Both the position numbers and the translations under genes were made by a program. Shown piece by piece: positions 13,795 to 23,010 of a stretch of DNA of 64,000 bases (the first letter of the stretch is position 1; each line of letters begins with the position of its first letter). The DNA comes from Cherax quadricarinatus (lineage: Eukaryota > Arthropoda > Malacostraca > Decapoda > Parastacidae): positions 2,367,201-2,431,200 of the forward strand of contig NC_091293.1 in the NCBI RefSeq assembly GCF_038502225.1. Direction: 5' to 3'. A model generated the notes under the pieces. That model was given only the letters and a program-made list of their open reading frames with translations. It ran no database searches and was not told the DNA's origin.

Positions 13795-15294
13795 TGTGTG
13801 TGTGTGTGTGTATGTGTGTGTACTCACCTAGTTGTACTCACCTAGTTGAGGTTGCGGGGGTCGAGTCCAAGCTCCTGGCCCCGCCTCTTCACTGATCGCT
13901 ACTAGGTCACTCTCCCTGAGCCGTGAGCTTTATCATACCTCTGCTTAAAGCTATGTATGGATCCTGCCTCCACTACATCGCTTCCCAAACTATTCCACTT
14001 ACTGACTACTCTGTGGCTGAAGAAATACTTCCTAACATCCCTGTGATTCATCTGTGTCTTCAACTTCCAACTGTGTCCCCTTGTTGCTGTGTCCACTCTC
14101 TGGAACATCCTGTCTTTGTCCACCTTGTCAATTCCTCTCAGTATTTTGTATGTAGTTATCATGTCCCCCCTATCTCTCCTGTCCTCCAGTGTCGTCAGGT
14201 TGATTTCCCTTAACCTCTCCTCGTAGGACATACCTCTTAGCTCTGGGACTAGTCTTGTTGCAAACCTTTGCACTTTCTCTAGTTTCTTTACGTGCTTGGC
14301 TAGGTGTGGGTTCCAAACTGGTGCCGCATACTCCAATATGGGCCTAACGTACACGGTGTACAGGGTCCTGAATGATTCCTTATTAAGATGTCGGAATGCT
14401 GTTCTGAGGTTTGCTAGGCGCCCATATGCTGCAGAAGTTATTTGGTTGATATGCGCTTCAGGAGATGTGCCTGGTGTTATACTCACCCCAAGATCTTTTT
14501 TCTTGAGTGAGGTTTGTAGTCTCTGGTCCCCTAGGCTGTATTCCGTCTGCGGTCTTCTTTGCCCTTCCCCAATCTTCATGACTTTGCATTTGGTGGGGTT
14601 GAACTCCAGGAGCCAATTGCTGGACCAGGTCTGCAGCCTGTCCAGATCCCTTTGTAGTTCTGCCTGGTCTTCGATCGAATGAATTGTTCTCATCAACTTC
14701 ACGTCGTCTGCAAACAGGGACACTTCGGAGTCTATTCCTTCCGCCATGTCGTTCACGAATACCAGAAACAGCACTGGTCCTAAGACTGACCCCTGTGGGA
14801 CCCCGCTGGTCACAGGTGCCCACTCTGGCACCTCGCCACGTACCATGACTCGCTGCTGTCTTCCTGACAAGTATTCCCTGATCCATTGTAGTGCCTTCCC
14901 TGTTATCCCTGCTTGGTCCTCCAGTTTTTGTACTAATCTCTTGTGTGGAACTGTGTCAAACGCCTTCTTGCAGTCCAAGAAAATGCAATCCACCCACCCC
15001 TCTCTCTCTTGTCTTACTGCTGTTACCCTGTCATAGAACTCCAGTAGGTTTGTGACACAGGATTTCCCGTCCCTGAAACCATGTTGGCTGCTGTTGACGA
15101 GATCATTCCTTTCTAGATGTTCCACCATTCTTCTCCTGATAATCTTCTCCATGATTTTGCATACTATACATGTTAGTGACACTGGTCTGTAGTTTAGTGC
15201 TTCATGTCTGTCTTCTTTTTTGAAGATTGGGACTACATTTGCTGTCTTCCATGCCTCAGGCAATCTCCCTGTTTCGATAGATGTATTGAATACT
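13795..15294 (-). mobile_element. LINE family A, copy A1, 5'-truncated
   Basis: A minus-strand non-LTR retrotransposon copy. Its 3' end, at the left, has two tandem 14-bp units (TACTCACCTAGTTG on the plus strand, 13821-13848) followed by a (TG)n run at 13795-13820, which is (CA)n in the element's own sense. The 5' side stops at 15294 inside the reverse transcriptase N-terminal region, where the next family A fragment begins. No poly(A) tail is present. The clade is most likely within the Jockey/CR1 group, judged from its reverse transcriptase motifs. Confidence 0.9.
13902..15293 (-). pseudogene. Reverse transcriptase of LINE A1, N-terminally truncated
   Basis: This frame encodes the reverse transcriptase and C-terminal part of a LINE ORF2 protein, which would copy the element RNA into DNA at a nicked target. 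It is open from the 5' breakpoint, where VFNTSIETG matches IFNTSLETG in copy A3, down to a stop at 13902. The visible motifs in order are VVPIFKK, NYRPVSLT, FLDCKKAFDTVPH, GVPQGSVLGPVLF, the catalytic FADD, and the KKKDLGV primer-grip region. The endonuclease domain and ORF1 are missing, so it cannot be autonomous. No frameshift or internal stop is seen in what remains, which suggests a fairly young insertion. There is no ATG at the left edge of the preserved region: LPEAW begins with TTG, so the fragment should not be given a start codon there. Confidence 0.88.
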
Positions 15295-15509
15295 GTGTAC
15301 TCACCTATTTGTACTCACCTATTTGTGGTTGCAGGGGTCGAGTCACAGCTCCTGGCCCCGCCTCTTCGCTGATTGCTACTAGGTCCTCTCTCTCCCTGCC
15401 CCATGAGCTCTATCATACCTCGCCTTAAAACTATGTATGGTTCCCGCCTCCACTACGTCACTTTCTAGGCTATTCCACGGCCTGACTACTCTATGACTGA
15501 AGAAATACT
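15295..15509 (-). mobile_element. LINE family A, copy A2, 3' end only
   Basis: A 215-bp minus-strand fragment holding only the last codons of ORF2 (reading YFFSHRVV, WNSLESDVVEAG, then a stop) and the 3' UTR with two TACTCACCTATTTG units. It lies in the same orientation between A1 and A3. Both its 5' breakpoint and that of A1 lie at the sequence AGTATT read on the minus strand. Confidence 0.9.
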
Positions 15510-15609
15510 GTGTGTGTGTGTGTGTGTGTACTCACCTATTTGTACTCACCTATTTGTGGTTGCAGGGGTCGAGTCCTAGCTCCTGGCCCCGCCTCTTCAC
15601 CGGTTGCTA

Positions 15610-18501
15610 CTAGACCCTCTCTCTCCCCGCTCCATGAGCTTTATCAAACCTCGTCTTAAAACTGTGTATGGTTCCTGCCTCCACTACGTCATTTTCTAGG
15701 CTATTCCACTGCCTTACAACTCTATGACTGAAGAAATACTTCCTACTATCTCTCTGACTCATTTGTGTCTTCAACTTCCAATTGTGGCCTCTTGTTTCTG
15801 TGTCCCCTCCCTGGAACATCCTGTCCTTGTCCACCTTGTCTATTCCACGCAGTATTTTATATGTCGTTATCATGTCTCCCCTGACCCTCCTGTCCTCCAG
15901 TGTCGTCAGGCCGATTTCCCTTAATCTTTCTTCATAGGACATTCCCCTTAGCTCTGGAACTAACCTTGTTGCAAACCTTTGTACTTTCTCTAGTTTCTTG
16001 ACGTGCTTTATCAAGTGCGGGTTCCAAACAGGTGCTGCATACTCCAGTATGGGCCTGACATACACGGTGTACAGTGTCTTGAATGATTCCTTACTAAGGT
16101 GTCGGAATGCTGTTCTCAGGTTTGCCAGGCGCCCATATGCTGCAGCAGTTATCTGATTGATGTGTGCTTCCGGAGACATGCTCGGTGTTATACTCACCCC
16201 AAGATCTTTCTCCTTGAGTGAGGTTTGCAGTCTTTGGCCACCTAGCCTATACTCTGTCTGTGGTCTTCTGTGCCCTTCCCCTATCTTCATGACTTTGCAT
16301 TTGGCAGGATTAAATTCGAGAAGCCATTTGCTGGACCAGGTGTCCAGTCTGTCCAGGTCTCTTTGAAGTCCTGCCTGGTCCTCATCAGATTTAATTCTCC
16401 TCATTAACTTCACATCATCTGCAAACAGGGACACTTCTGAGTCTAACCCTTCCGTCATGTCGTTCACATATACCAAAAATAGCACTGGTCCTAGGACCGA
16501 CCCCTGTGGGACCCCGCTCGTCACAGGTGCCCACTGTGATACATCATTACGTACCATGACTCGTTGTTGCCTCCCTGTCAGGTATTCTCTGATCCATTGC
16601 AGTGCCCTTCCTGTTATATGCGCCTGATGCTCTAGCTTCTGCACTAATCTCTTGTGAGGAACTGTGTCAAAGGCCTTCTTGCAGTCCAAGAAGATGCAAT
16701 CAACCCACCCCTCTCTCTCTTGTCTTACTTCTGTTATTTTATCATAAAACTCCAGAAGGTTTGTGACACAGGATTTGCCTTCCGTGAATCCGTGCTGGTT
16801 GGCATTTATACTCCTGTTCCGTTCCAGGTGCTCCACCACTCTCCTCCTGATAATCTTCTCCATAATTTTGCATACTATACACGTCAATGACACAGGTCTA
16901 TAGTTTAGTGCCTCGTTTCTGTCTCCTTTCTTGAAAATGGGAACTACATTTGCTGTCTTCCATACCTCAGGTAGTTGCCCAGTTTCCAGGGATGTGTTGA
17001 AGATTGTGGTAAGTGGTACGCACAACATATCTGCTCCCTCTCTAAGGACCCATGGAGAGATGTTGTCCGGTCCCATTGCCTTTGAGGTATCGATGTCCCT
17101 TAGCAGTTTCTTCACCTCCTCCTCATCTGTATGTATGTCGTCCAACACTTGTTGGTGTATTCCTTGTTGGTGTCCCCATCTGGTCTGTCCCCCCAGAGTC
17201 CTTCCTGTCTCTACTGTAAATACTTCCTTAAATCTCGTGTTGAGCTCCTCACATACCTCTTGATCGTTTCTTGTGAGTTCCCCACCTTCTTTCCTCAGCC
17301 TTATCACCTGGTCCTTGACTGTTGTCTTCTTCCTAATGTGGCTATACAGCAGTTTCGGGTCAGATTTGACTTTCGATGCTATGTCGTTTTCATACTGTCT
17401 CTGGGCCTCCCTCCTTATCTGCGCATACTCGTTTCTGGCTCTTCTACTAATCTCCTTGTTTTCCTGGGTCCTATGCCTCCTGTACCTTTTCCATTCTCTG
17501 TTGCACTTAGCTTTTGCCTCCCTACACCTTCGGGTAAACCAAGGACTCGTCTTGGTCTTCCTATTATTTCTGTTTCCCTTGGGAACAAAACTTTCCTCTG
17601 CCTCCTTGCACTTTGTTGCCACATATTCCATCATCTCGTTTACTGATTTTCCTACCATTTCTCTGTCCCACTGAACCTCCTGCAGGAAGTTTCTCATACC
17701 TGTGTAGTCCCCCCTTTTATAGTTTGGCCTGTCCCCTTCAGTTCCTGTTACCTTCTCCACTTGTAACTCTACTATATAGTCAAAACTCAGAACCACATGA
17801 TCGCTAGCTCCAAGGGGCCTCTCGTAAGTGATGTCCTCGATGTCTGAACTGCTCAGGGTGAACACAAGGTCCAGTCTTGCTGGCTCATCCTCCCCTCTCT
17901 CTCTGGTTGTGTCCCTGACATGTTGATGCATGAGGTTTTCAAGTACCACATCCATCATCTTTGCTCTCCATGTTTCGGGACCCCCATGTGGCTCCAGGTT
18001 TTCCCAGTCGATCTCCCTGTGGTTGAAATCGCCCATTACCAGTAACTTTGCTCTGCTCGAGTGAGCTCTTCTTGCCACCTCAGCCAGTGTGTCCACCATC
18101 ACCCTGTTGTTTTCTTCGTACTCCTCTCTTGGCCTCCTGCAGTTCTGTGGTGGGTTATACATCACTCCAATGACTACTTTATGTTCTCCGGACTGAATTG
18201 TACCTACAATGTAGTCTCTTTCTCCAATCATGTCCATGCCTTCCATTTCCTCAAATCCCCATTGGTGTTTTATGAGCAGTGCAACCCCTCCTCCCCCTCT
18301 ACTCCTTCTATCTTTCCTCAGGATCTGATATCCTGTTGGGAAGATTGTGTCTGTTATTATCTCAGCGAGTTTTGTTTCTGTGACTGCTATGATGTCTGGG
18401 GATTTTTCACTGATTCTTTCATTCCACTCCTCATGTTTATTCATTATTCCATCCGCGTTTGTGTACCAAACCTTTAGTTTCTTTTCTATCATTGTGGTCA
18501 T
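15610..18501 (-). CDS. LINE A3 ORF2: endonuclease-reverse transcriptase
   Basis: The product is a non-LTR retrotransposon polyprotein that nicks genomic DNA and reverse-transcribes the element RNA at the nick. From the ATG at 18501 it is 963 residues. The apurinic-type endonuclease covers roughly 5-240: TNADG (14-18), TETK (41-44), GDFN (157-160), LDLVF with its aspartate near 211, and SDH (233-235). A basic linker follows. Reverse transcriptase starts near 475 with GPDNI, then VVPIFKK, YRPVSL (534), FLDCKKAFDTVPH (604), PQGSVLGP (665), FADD (693-696) and EKDLGV. All catalytic residues I can judge are present. The same frame stays open upstream to at least 18984 through a Pro/Thr-rich stretch overlapping ORF1, but the first ATG is at 18501 (a second at 18492). 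Translation could therefore start here or use ORF1 read-through or reinitiation. Jockey/CR1 group is my best placement. Confidence 0.85.
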   Translation of the reverse strand: MTTMIEKKLKVWYTNADGIMNKHEEWNERISEKSPDIIAVTETKLAEIITDTIFPTGYQILRKDRRSRGGGGVALLIKHQWGFEEMEGMDMIGERDYIVGTIQSGEHKVVIGVMYNPPQNCRRPREEYEENNRVMVDTLAEVARRAHSSRAKLLVMGDFNHREIDWENLEPHGGPETWRAKMMDVVLENLMHQHVRDTTRERGEDEPARLDLVFTLSSSDIEDITYERPLGASDHVVLSFDYIVELQVEKVTGTEGDRPNYKRGDYTGMRNFLQEVQWDREMVGKSVNEMMEYVATKCKEAEESFVPKGNRNNRKTKTSPWFTRRCREAKAKCNREWKRYRRHRTQENKEISRRARNEYAQIRREAQRQYENDIASKVKSDPKLLYSHIRKKTTVKDQVIRLRKEGGELTRNDQEVCEELNTRFKEVFTVETGRTLGGQTRWGHQQGIHQQVLDDIHTDEEEVKKLLRDIDTSKAMGPDNISPWVLREGADMLCVPLTTIFNTSLETGQLPEVWKTANVVPIFKKGDRNEALNYRPVSLTCIVCKIMEKIIRRRVVEHLERNRSINANQHGFTEGKSCVTNLLEFYDKITEVRQEREGWVDCIFLDCKKAFDTVPHKRLVQKLEHQAHITGRALQWIREYLTGRQQRVMVRNDVSQWAPVTSGVPQGSVLGPVLFLVYVNDMTEGLDSEVSLFADDVKLMRRIKSDEDQAGLQRDLDRLDTWSSKWLLEFNPAKCKVMKIGEGHRRPQTEYRLGGQRLQTSLKEKDLGVSITPSMSPEAHINQITAAAYGRLANLRTAFRHLSKESFKTLYTVYVRPILEYAAPVWNPHLIKHVKKLEKVQRFATRLVPELRGMSYEERLREIGLTTLEDRRVRGDMITTYKILRGIDKVDKDRMFQGGDTETRGHNWKLKTQMSQRDSRKYFFSHRVVRQWNSLENDVVEAGTIHSFKTRFDKAHGAGRERV

Positions 18502-18686
18502 GCAAGTATATTGGGGTTGGGGGAGGGAGAGCCTTGGTGGGGGCCTATATGGGGCTGTGGTGTAGGTGGGGTATGTGTTGATGGGGGTGGGGTCAGAATG
18601 CCCATAAGGGACAGCTGTTGGGGTGAGGTTTGTGATATGGGGGTTGGTGGCAGAGGGAACAGTGAGTGGGTTGGAGTATAGGTTGC

Positions 18687-19409
18687 TCAGTTGTGTTGGG
18701 AATGTCGCGGGTGGGGTCTTTTGGTGGGAGATTCTGTGGGGTGTGTTTGCCCTTCCTCCTGTGTCTGGGTCCTGCTCATTTTCATTGCTTCTCGTTCCTC
18801 CTTGCGTCTCTGTACCCTCTCTTTCAGTGTAGTCCTTTCTTCTTGTGTTCTGTCGCGGTCGAGGTATACTCTCTGGTACCCCTCTTTGTCTCTCAGTCTT
18901 GCTTTCTCTTGCAGAATCCTGATTCGAACTGATTCTTCCTTGAAAGTTACTCTGACAGGCCGTATCCTTCCACTCGCAAACCACCCAATTCTCTGAAAAT
19001 TTGTCACCTGGGTCATATTGCCCTCCCCTATTGTTTTCATGATGCCTTCAATCATTTTTTTCTCCTCCTGTTTTATTTCTTCAAAGTTGGCCCCCTTGGC
19101 TTCTTGGAGCCCGTACACAAAAACTGACCTCGCCCTTTCCTCCTCCCACTGAGTCTCCATCTGCTTCCTCTGAGGCATTTTGTTTCCTTCCATTGACATG
19201 TTCTTGCCTTCAGTCCCTGTCATATCTGAAACATCTATTCTTAGTGGACTGTCTTTCCTGGCCAGCTGTCCCTTGCTACTGCAGTTGGCTGTTAGAACCT
19301 CTGCATATAACAAACCTTCATTTTCTTCGGACCTGTCGCTTGATCTTAGTGTGCTCATCGTCTTTTCCCTGGCCCCACGTGGGTCTGATAGGTCCTTCGT
19401 GTACGGCAT
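18687..19409 (-). CDS. LINE A3 ORF1-like protein
   Basis: A 240-residue frame directly upstream of ORF2 on the same strand, overlapping the open N-terminal extension of the ORF2 frame by about 300 bp. It starts at a true ATG at 19409. The middle looks like the RNA-binding (RRM-like) region of LINE ORF1 proteins: RSVFVYG at 94-100, FQRIG at 138-142, RPVRVTF at 150-156, then RVYLDRDRTQEER followed by a highly charged Arg/Lys/Glu tail. The expected role is nucleic-acid chaperone and RNA packaging. The frame remains open upstream of the ATG until the junction with the (CA)n tail of copy A4, so the N-terminus may be truncated. I identify it by position and motif pattern, not by close similarity to a named protein. 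Confidence 0.65.
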   Translation of the reverse strand: MPYTKDLSDPRGAREKTMSTLRSSDRSEENEGLLYAEVLTANCSSKGQLARKDSPLRIDVSDMTGTEGKNMSMEGNKMPQRKQMETQWEEERARSVFVYGLQEAKGANFEEIKQEEKKMIEGIMKTIGEGNMTQVTNFQRIGWFASGRIRPVRVTFKEESVRIRILQEKARLRDKEGYQRVYLDRDRTQEERTTLKERVQRRKEEREAMKMSRTQTQEEGQTHPTESPTKRPHPRHSQHN

Positions 19410-19418
19410 GTCTCCGTT

Positions 19419-19419
19419 G

Positions 19420-19452
<33 letters not shown>

Positions 19453-21501
19453 TGTATTCACCTATTTATGGTTGCAGGGGTCGAGTCATAGCTCATGGCT
19501 CCGCCTCTTCACTGATTGCTACTAGGTCCTCTCTCTCCCTGCTCCATGAGCTTTATCCTACCTCGTTTTAAAACTATGTATGGTTCCCGCCTCCACTACG
19601 TCACTTTCTAGGCTGTTCCACTGCCTGACAACTCTATGATTGAAGAAATACTTCCTAACATCCCTTTGACTCATAGGAGTCTTCAATTTCCAATTGTGAC
19701 CCCTTGTTTCTGTGTCCCATGTCTGAAACATCCTGTCTTTGTGCACTTCGTCAATTCCTAGCAGTATTTTATATGTTGTATGATAACCCTGACCCTCCTG
19801 TCCTCCGGTGTCGTCAGGCCGATTTCTCTTAACCTTTCTTCGTAGGACATTCCCCTTAGCTCTGGGACTAGTCTAGTTGCCAGCCTTTGCACATTCTCTA
19901 ATTTCTTGTCGTGCTTGACCAAGTGTGGATTCCAAACTGGTGCTTCATACTCCAGTATGGGCCTGACGTACATTGTATACAGAGTCTTGAACTATTCCTT
20001 ACTGAGGTATCGGAACGCTATTCTTAGGTTTGCCAGACGCCCATACGCTGCAGCAGTTATCTGATTGATGTGCTCCTCAGGAGATGTGCTCGGTGTTATA
20101 CTCACCCCGAGGTCTTTTTACTTGATTGAGGTTTGCAGACTTTGGCCACCTTGACTATACTGTGTCTGCGGTCTTCTTTGCCCTTCCCCGATCTTCATGA
20201 CTTTGCATTTGGCTGGTTTAAATTCAAGGAGCTAGTTGCTGGACCAGACTTGTAGCCTGTCCAGGTCTCTTGGTAGTCCTGCCTGATCCTCGACCGATTT
20301 AATTCTCATCATTAATTTCACATCATCTGCAAACAGGGACACTTCTGAGTCTATCCTTTCCATTATGTTATTCACATATACCAAAAACAGCTCGGGTCCT
20401 AGAATTGACCCCTGTGAAACCCTGCTCGACACAGGCGACCACTCTGGCACGTCGTCATGTACCATGACTCATTTTTGCCTCCCTGTCAGATATTCTCTGA
20501 TCCTTTGTAGTGCCTTTCTCGTTATGCGTGCCTGATCCTCTAGCTTTTGCATTAAGCTCTTGTGAAGAACTGTGTCGAAGGCCTTCTTGCAGTCCAAGAA
20601 AATGCAGTCTATCCACCCCTCTCTCTCGTGTCTTACTTCTATTACCTTCTCATAAAACTCCAATAGGTTTATGACACAGGATTTTCCTTCCCTGAAATCG
20701 TGCTTGTTGTAGTTTAATGCCTTGTGTCTGTCTCCTTTCTTAGAAATTGGTCCTACATTTGCCATCTTCCATACCTCGGACAGTTGCCTAGTTTCAATGG
20801 ATGTGTTGAAGATTTTTGTTAGTGGCACACACAGCATCTCTGCTTCCTCTCTAAGGATCCATGGAGAGATGTTGTCTTGTCCCACCGCCTTTGAGGCATC
20901 AAGTTCACATAGCAGCTTCTTCACCTCCTCCTCGGTTGTGTGTATTTCGTCCAGCACTTGTTGGTGTACCTTCCTACTCTAATTTCCTGTAATCCTTCTG
21001 TCTCCACTGTAAATATTTCTTTAAATCTCATGTTGAGCTCTTCACATACCTATTGGTCGTTTCTTGTGAACTCCTCACCTTCTTTCCTCTGCCTGATTAC
21101 CTGGTTATTGACGGTTGTTAAACTTCTGATGTGGCTATACAACAGCTCGGGTCAGACTCGACTTTTGATGCTATGTAATTTTTGTATTGTTGCTGAGCCT
21201 CCCTTCTTGTTTGTGCATATTCGCTTCTTGCTCTTCGGCTAATCTCATTATTTTCCTGGGTCCTTTGCTTTCTGTACCTTTTCCATTCTCTAGTGCACTT
21301 AGTTTTTGCTTCCCTACACCTGTGGGAAAACCAAGGACTCGTTATGGTCTTCCCATTATTTCTGTTGCCCTTGGGAACAAACCTCTCCTCTGCCTCCTTG
21401 CATTTTGTTGTCACATAGTCCATCATTTCTTTTACTGGTTTTCCTGCCAGTTCTCCCTCCCACTCAACGTCTTGCAGGAAGTTCCTCTTGCCTCGTAGTT
21501 T
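19419..21501 (-). mobile_element. LINE family A, copy A4, decayed
   Basis: A minus-strand copy whose 3' end carries a single 14-bp unit (TATTCACCTATTTA) and a (TG)n run at 19419-19456 that abuts copy A3. Its 5' side stops near 21501, in the basic linker between endonuclease and reverse transcriptase, where a poly-T and a long TG tract begin. It is clearly more diverged than A1-A3. Confidence 0.88.
19558..21426 (-). pseudogene. LINE A4 ORF2 remnant with frameshifts, stops and a deletion
   Basis: Successive minus-strand frame fragments spell out the same ORF2 as A3 but are broken. Linker residues with SPWFSHRCREAK lie at 21118-21426. The RT N-terminal part with FLDCKKAFDTVLHK lies at 20469-20957, and FADDVKL at 20232-20465. 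The thumb region (VRPILEYEAPVWNPH) lies at 19758-19973 and the C-terminal tail at 19558-19746. Stops or frameshifts separate these blocks. Compared with A3, about 100 bp is missing between ALNY and the HDFREGKSC region, removing the NYRPVSLT motif block. It cannot encode an active enzyme. Confidence 0.85.
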
Positions 21502-21767
<266 letters not shown>

Positions 21768-21799
21768 TGTAATCACCTGCCTTAACAATCATTTAAGTG

Positions 21800-22677
21800 A
21801 TCACTAACCACCTCTGTAATAACCCAGGTGACCCAGGTTTCCACACTCCTATCCTGGTTCTCTTTATTAAGCCAGGTAACCAAGGGTGACACTCTTCTGG
21901 CTCTCGCCACTAAGTCATGTGACCCAGGGTGGTACACTATCCTCCTGACTCTCTTTACTAAGCCAGGTGATCCAGGGTGACACACTATCCTCCTGACTCT
22001 CTTTACTAAGCCAGGTGACCCAGGGTGACACACTGTCCTTCTAGCTCTCTTTACTAAGCTAGGTGATCCAAGGTGGTACACTATCCTCCTGACTCTCTTT
22101 ACTAAGCCATGTGATCCAGGGTGACACACTATCCTCCTGACTCTCCTTACTAAGCCAGGTGACCCAGGGTGACACACTGTCCTTCTAGCTCTCTTTACTA
22201 AGCCAGGTGATCCAAGGTGGTACACTATCCTCCTGACTCTCTTTACTAAGCCAGGTGATCCAGGATGACACACTATCCTCTTGGCTCTCTTTACTAAGCC
22301 AGGTGATCCAGGGTGACACACTGTCCTTCTAGCTCTCTTTACTAAGCCAGGTGATCCAAGGTGGTACACTATCCTCCTGACTCTCTTTACTAAGCCAGGT
22401 GATCCAGGGTGACACACTATCCTCCTGACTCTCTTTACTAAGCCAGGTGATCCAGGGTGACACACTGTCCTTCTAGCTCTCTTTACTAAGCCAGGTGATC
22501 CAAGGTGGTACACTATCCTCCTGACTCTCTTTACTAAGCCAGGTGATCCAGGATGACACACTATCCTCTTGGCTCTCTTTACTAAGCCAGGTGATCCAGG
22601 GTGACACACTATCCTCCTGGCTCTCTTTACTAAGCCAGGTGATCGAAGGTGGTACACTATCCTCCTGAATCTCTTCC
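21800..22677. repeat. S5 left block: 48-bp minisatellite with 144-bp trimer order
   Basis: The monomers are 48 bp, with TTTACTAAGCCAGGTG, ATCCAGGGTGACACAC and TATCCTCCTGGCTC as successive parts. A distinctive GTGGTACAC variant recurs at 21929, 22073, 22217, 22361, 22505 and 22649, spacings of exactly 144 bp, so three monomer types rotate. The first monomers (21800-21900) are degenerate. The minus strand is open because 48 is divisible by three. Confidence 0.95.
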
Positions 22678-22682
22678 CAGAA

Positions 22683-23004
22683 ATAATGGATTTAACCAGA
22701 AATAATGGATTGAAGTTGGATAAATTTAGATTTAGAAAGGACAAAGGTAAGTACTGGTTTTCTAAAAGAGTTGTGGATGCGTGGAATAATCTTCCAAGTA
22801 AGGTGATCGAGGCTAGGACTCTGGGCAGCTTTAAAAAGAGGTTGGACAAATGTATGAGTGGGAGGGGCTGGGTTTGATTTGAGTCATTGGGTACGGGAGT
22901 AAATTCTTGGGTAGCTTTGGGTATAGGTCATTTTGATAAAGACCTACCTTGTATGGGCCAGTAGGCAATCTGCAGTGTTCCTCCATTCTTATGTTCTTAT
23001 GTTC
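22683..23004 (+). mobile_element. LINE family B, 3' fragment inside S5
   Basis: A plus-strand 3' end of a second LINE family. Codons at 22686-22877 give the C-terminal tail of ORF2, with the hallmarks LDKFRFRKDKGKYWF, VVDAWNNLPSKVIEA and a stop after SGRGWV. A 3' UTR follows, ending in tandem TTCTTATG octamers. Octamer tails in place of poly(A) are typical of CR1-type LINEs. A short direct repeat of CCAGAAATAATGGATT marks the 5' junction. It interrupts the 48-bp array precisely where the block structure changes. Confidence 0.85.
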
Positions 23005-23010
23005 TTTACT

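Larger units (their letters stand above)
15510..19418 (-). mobile_element. LINE family A, copy A3, near full length
   Basis: The longest copy in the chain, about 3.9 kb. On the minus strand it holds an ORF1-like frame, an endonuclease plus reverse transcriptase frame, two tandem 14-bp units near the 3' end (15529-15556) and a (TG)n/(CA)n tail at 15510-15529. At its 5' side the (CA)n tail of copy A4 joins only about 10 bp before the ORF1 ATG, so the 5' UTR with any promoter appears lost. Both frames are uninterrupted. Confidence 0.9.

Noticed and set aside
15204..19525. Plus-strand open frames of 60 to 170 codons opposite the LINE A copies
   Set aside because: They are antisense shadows of the LINE ORF2 and ORF1 frames, with no recognisable domain.
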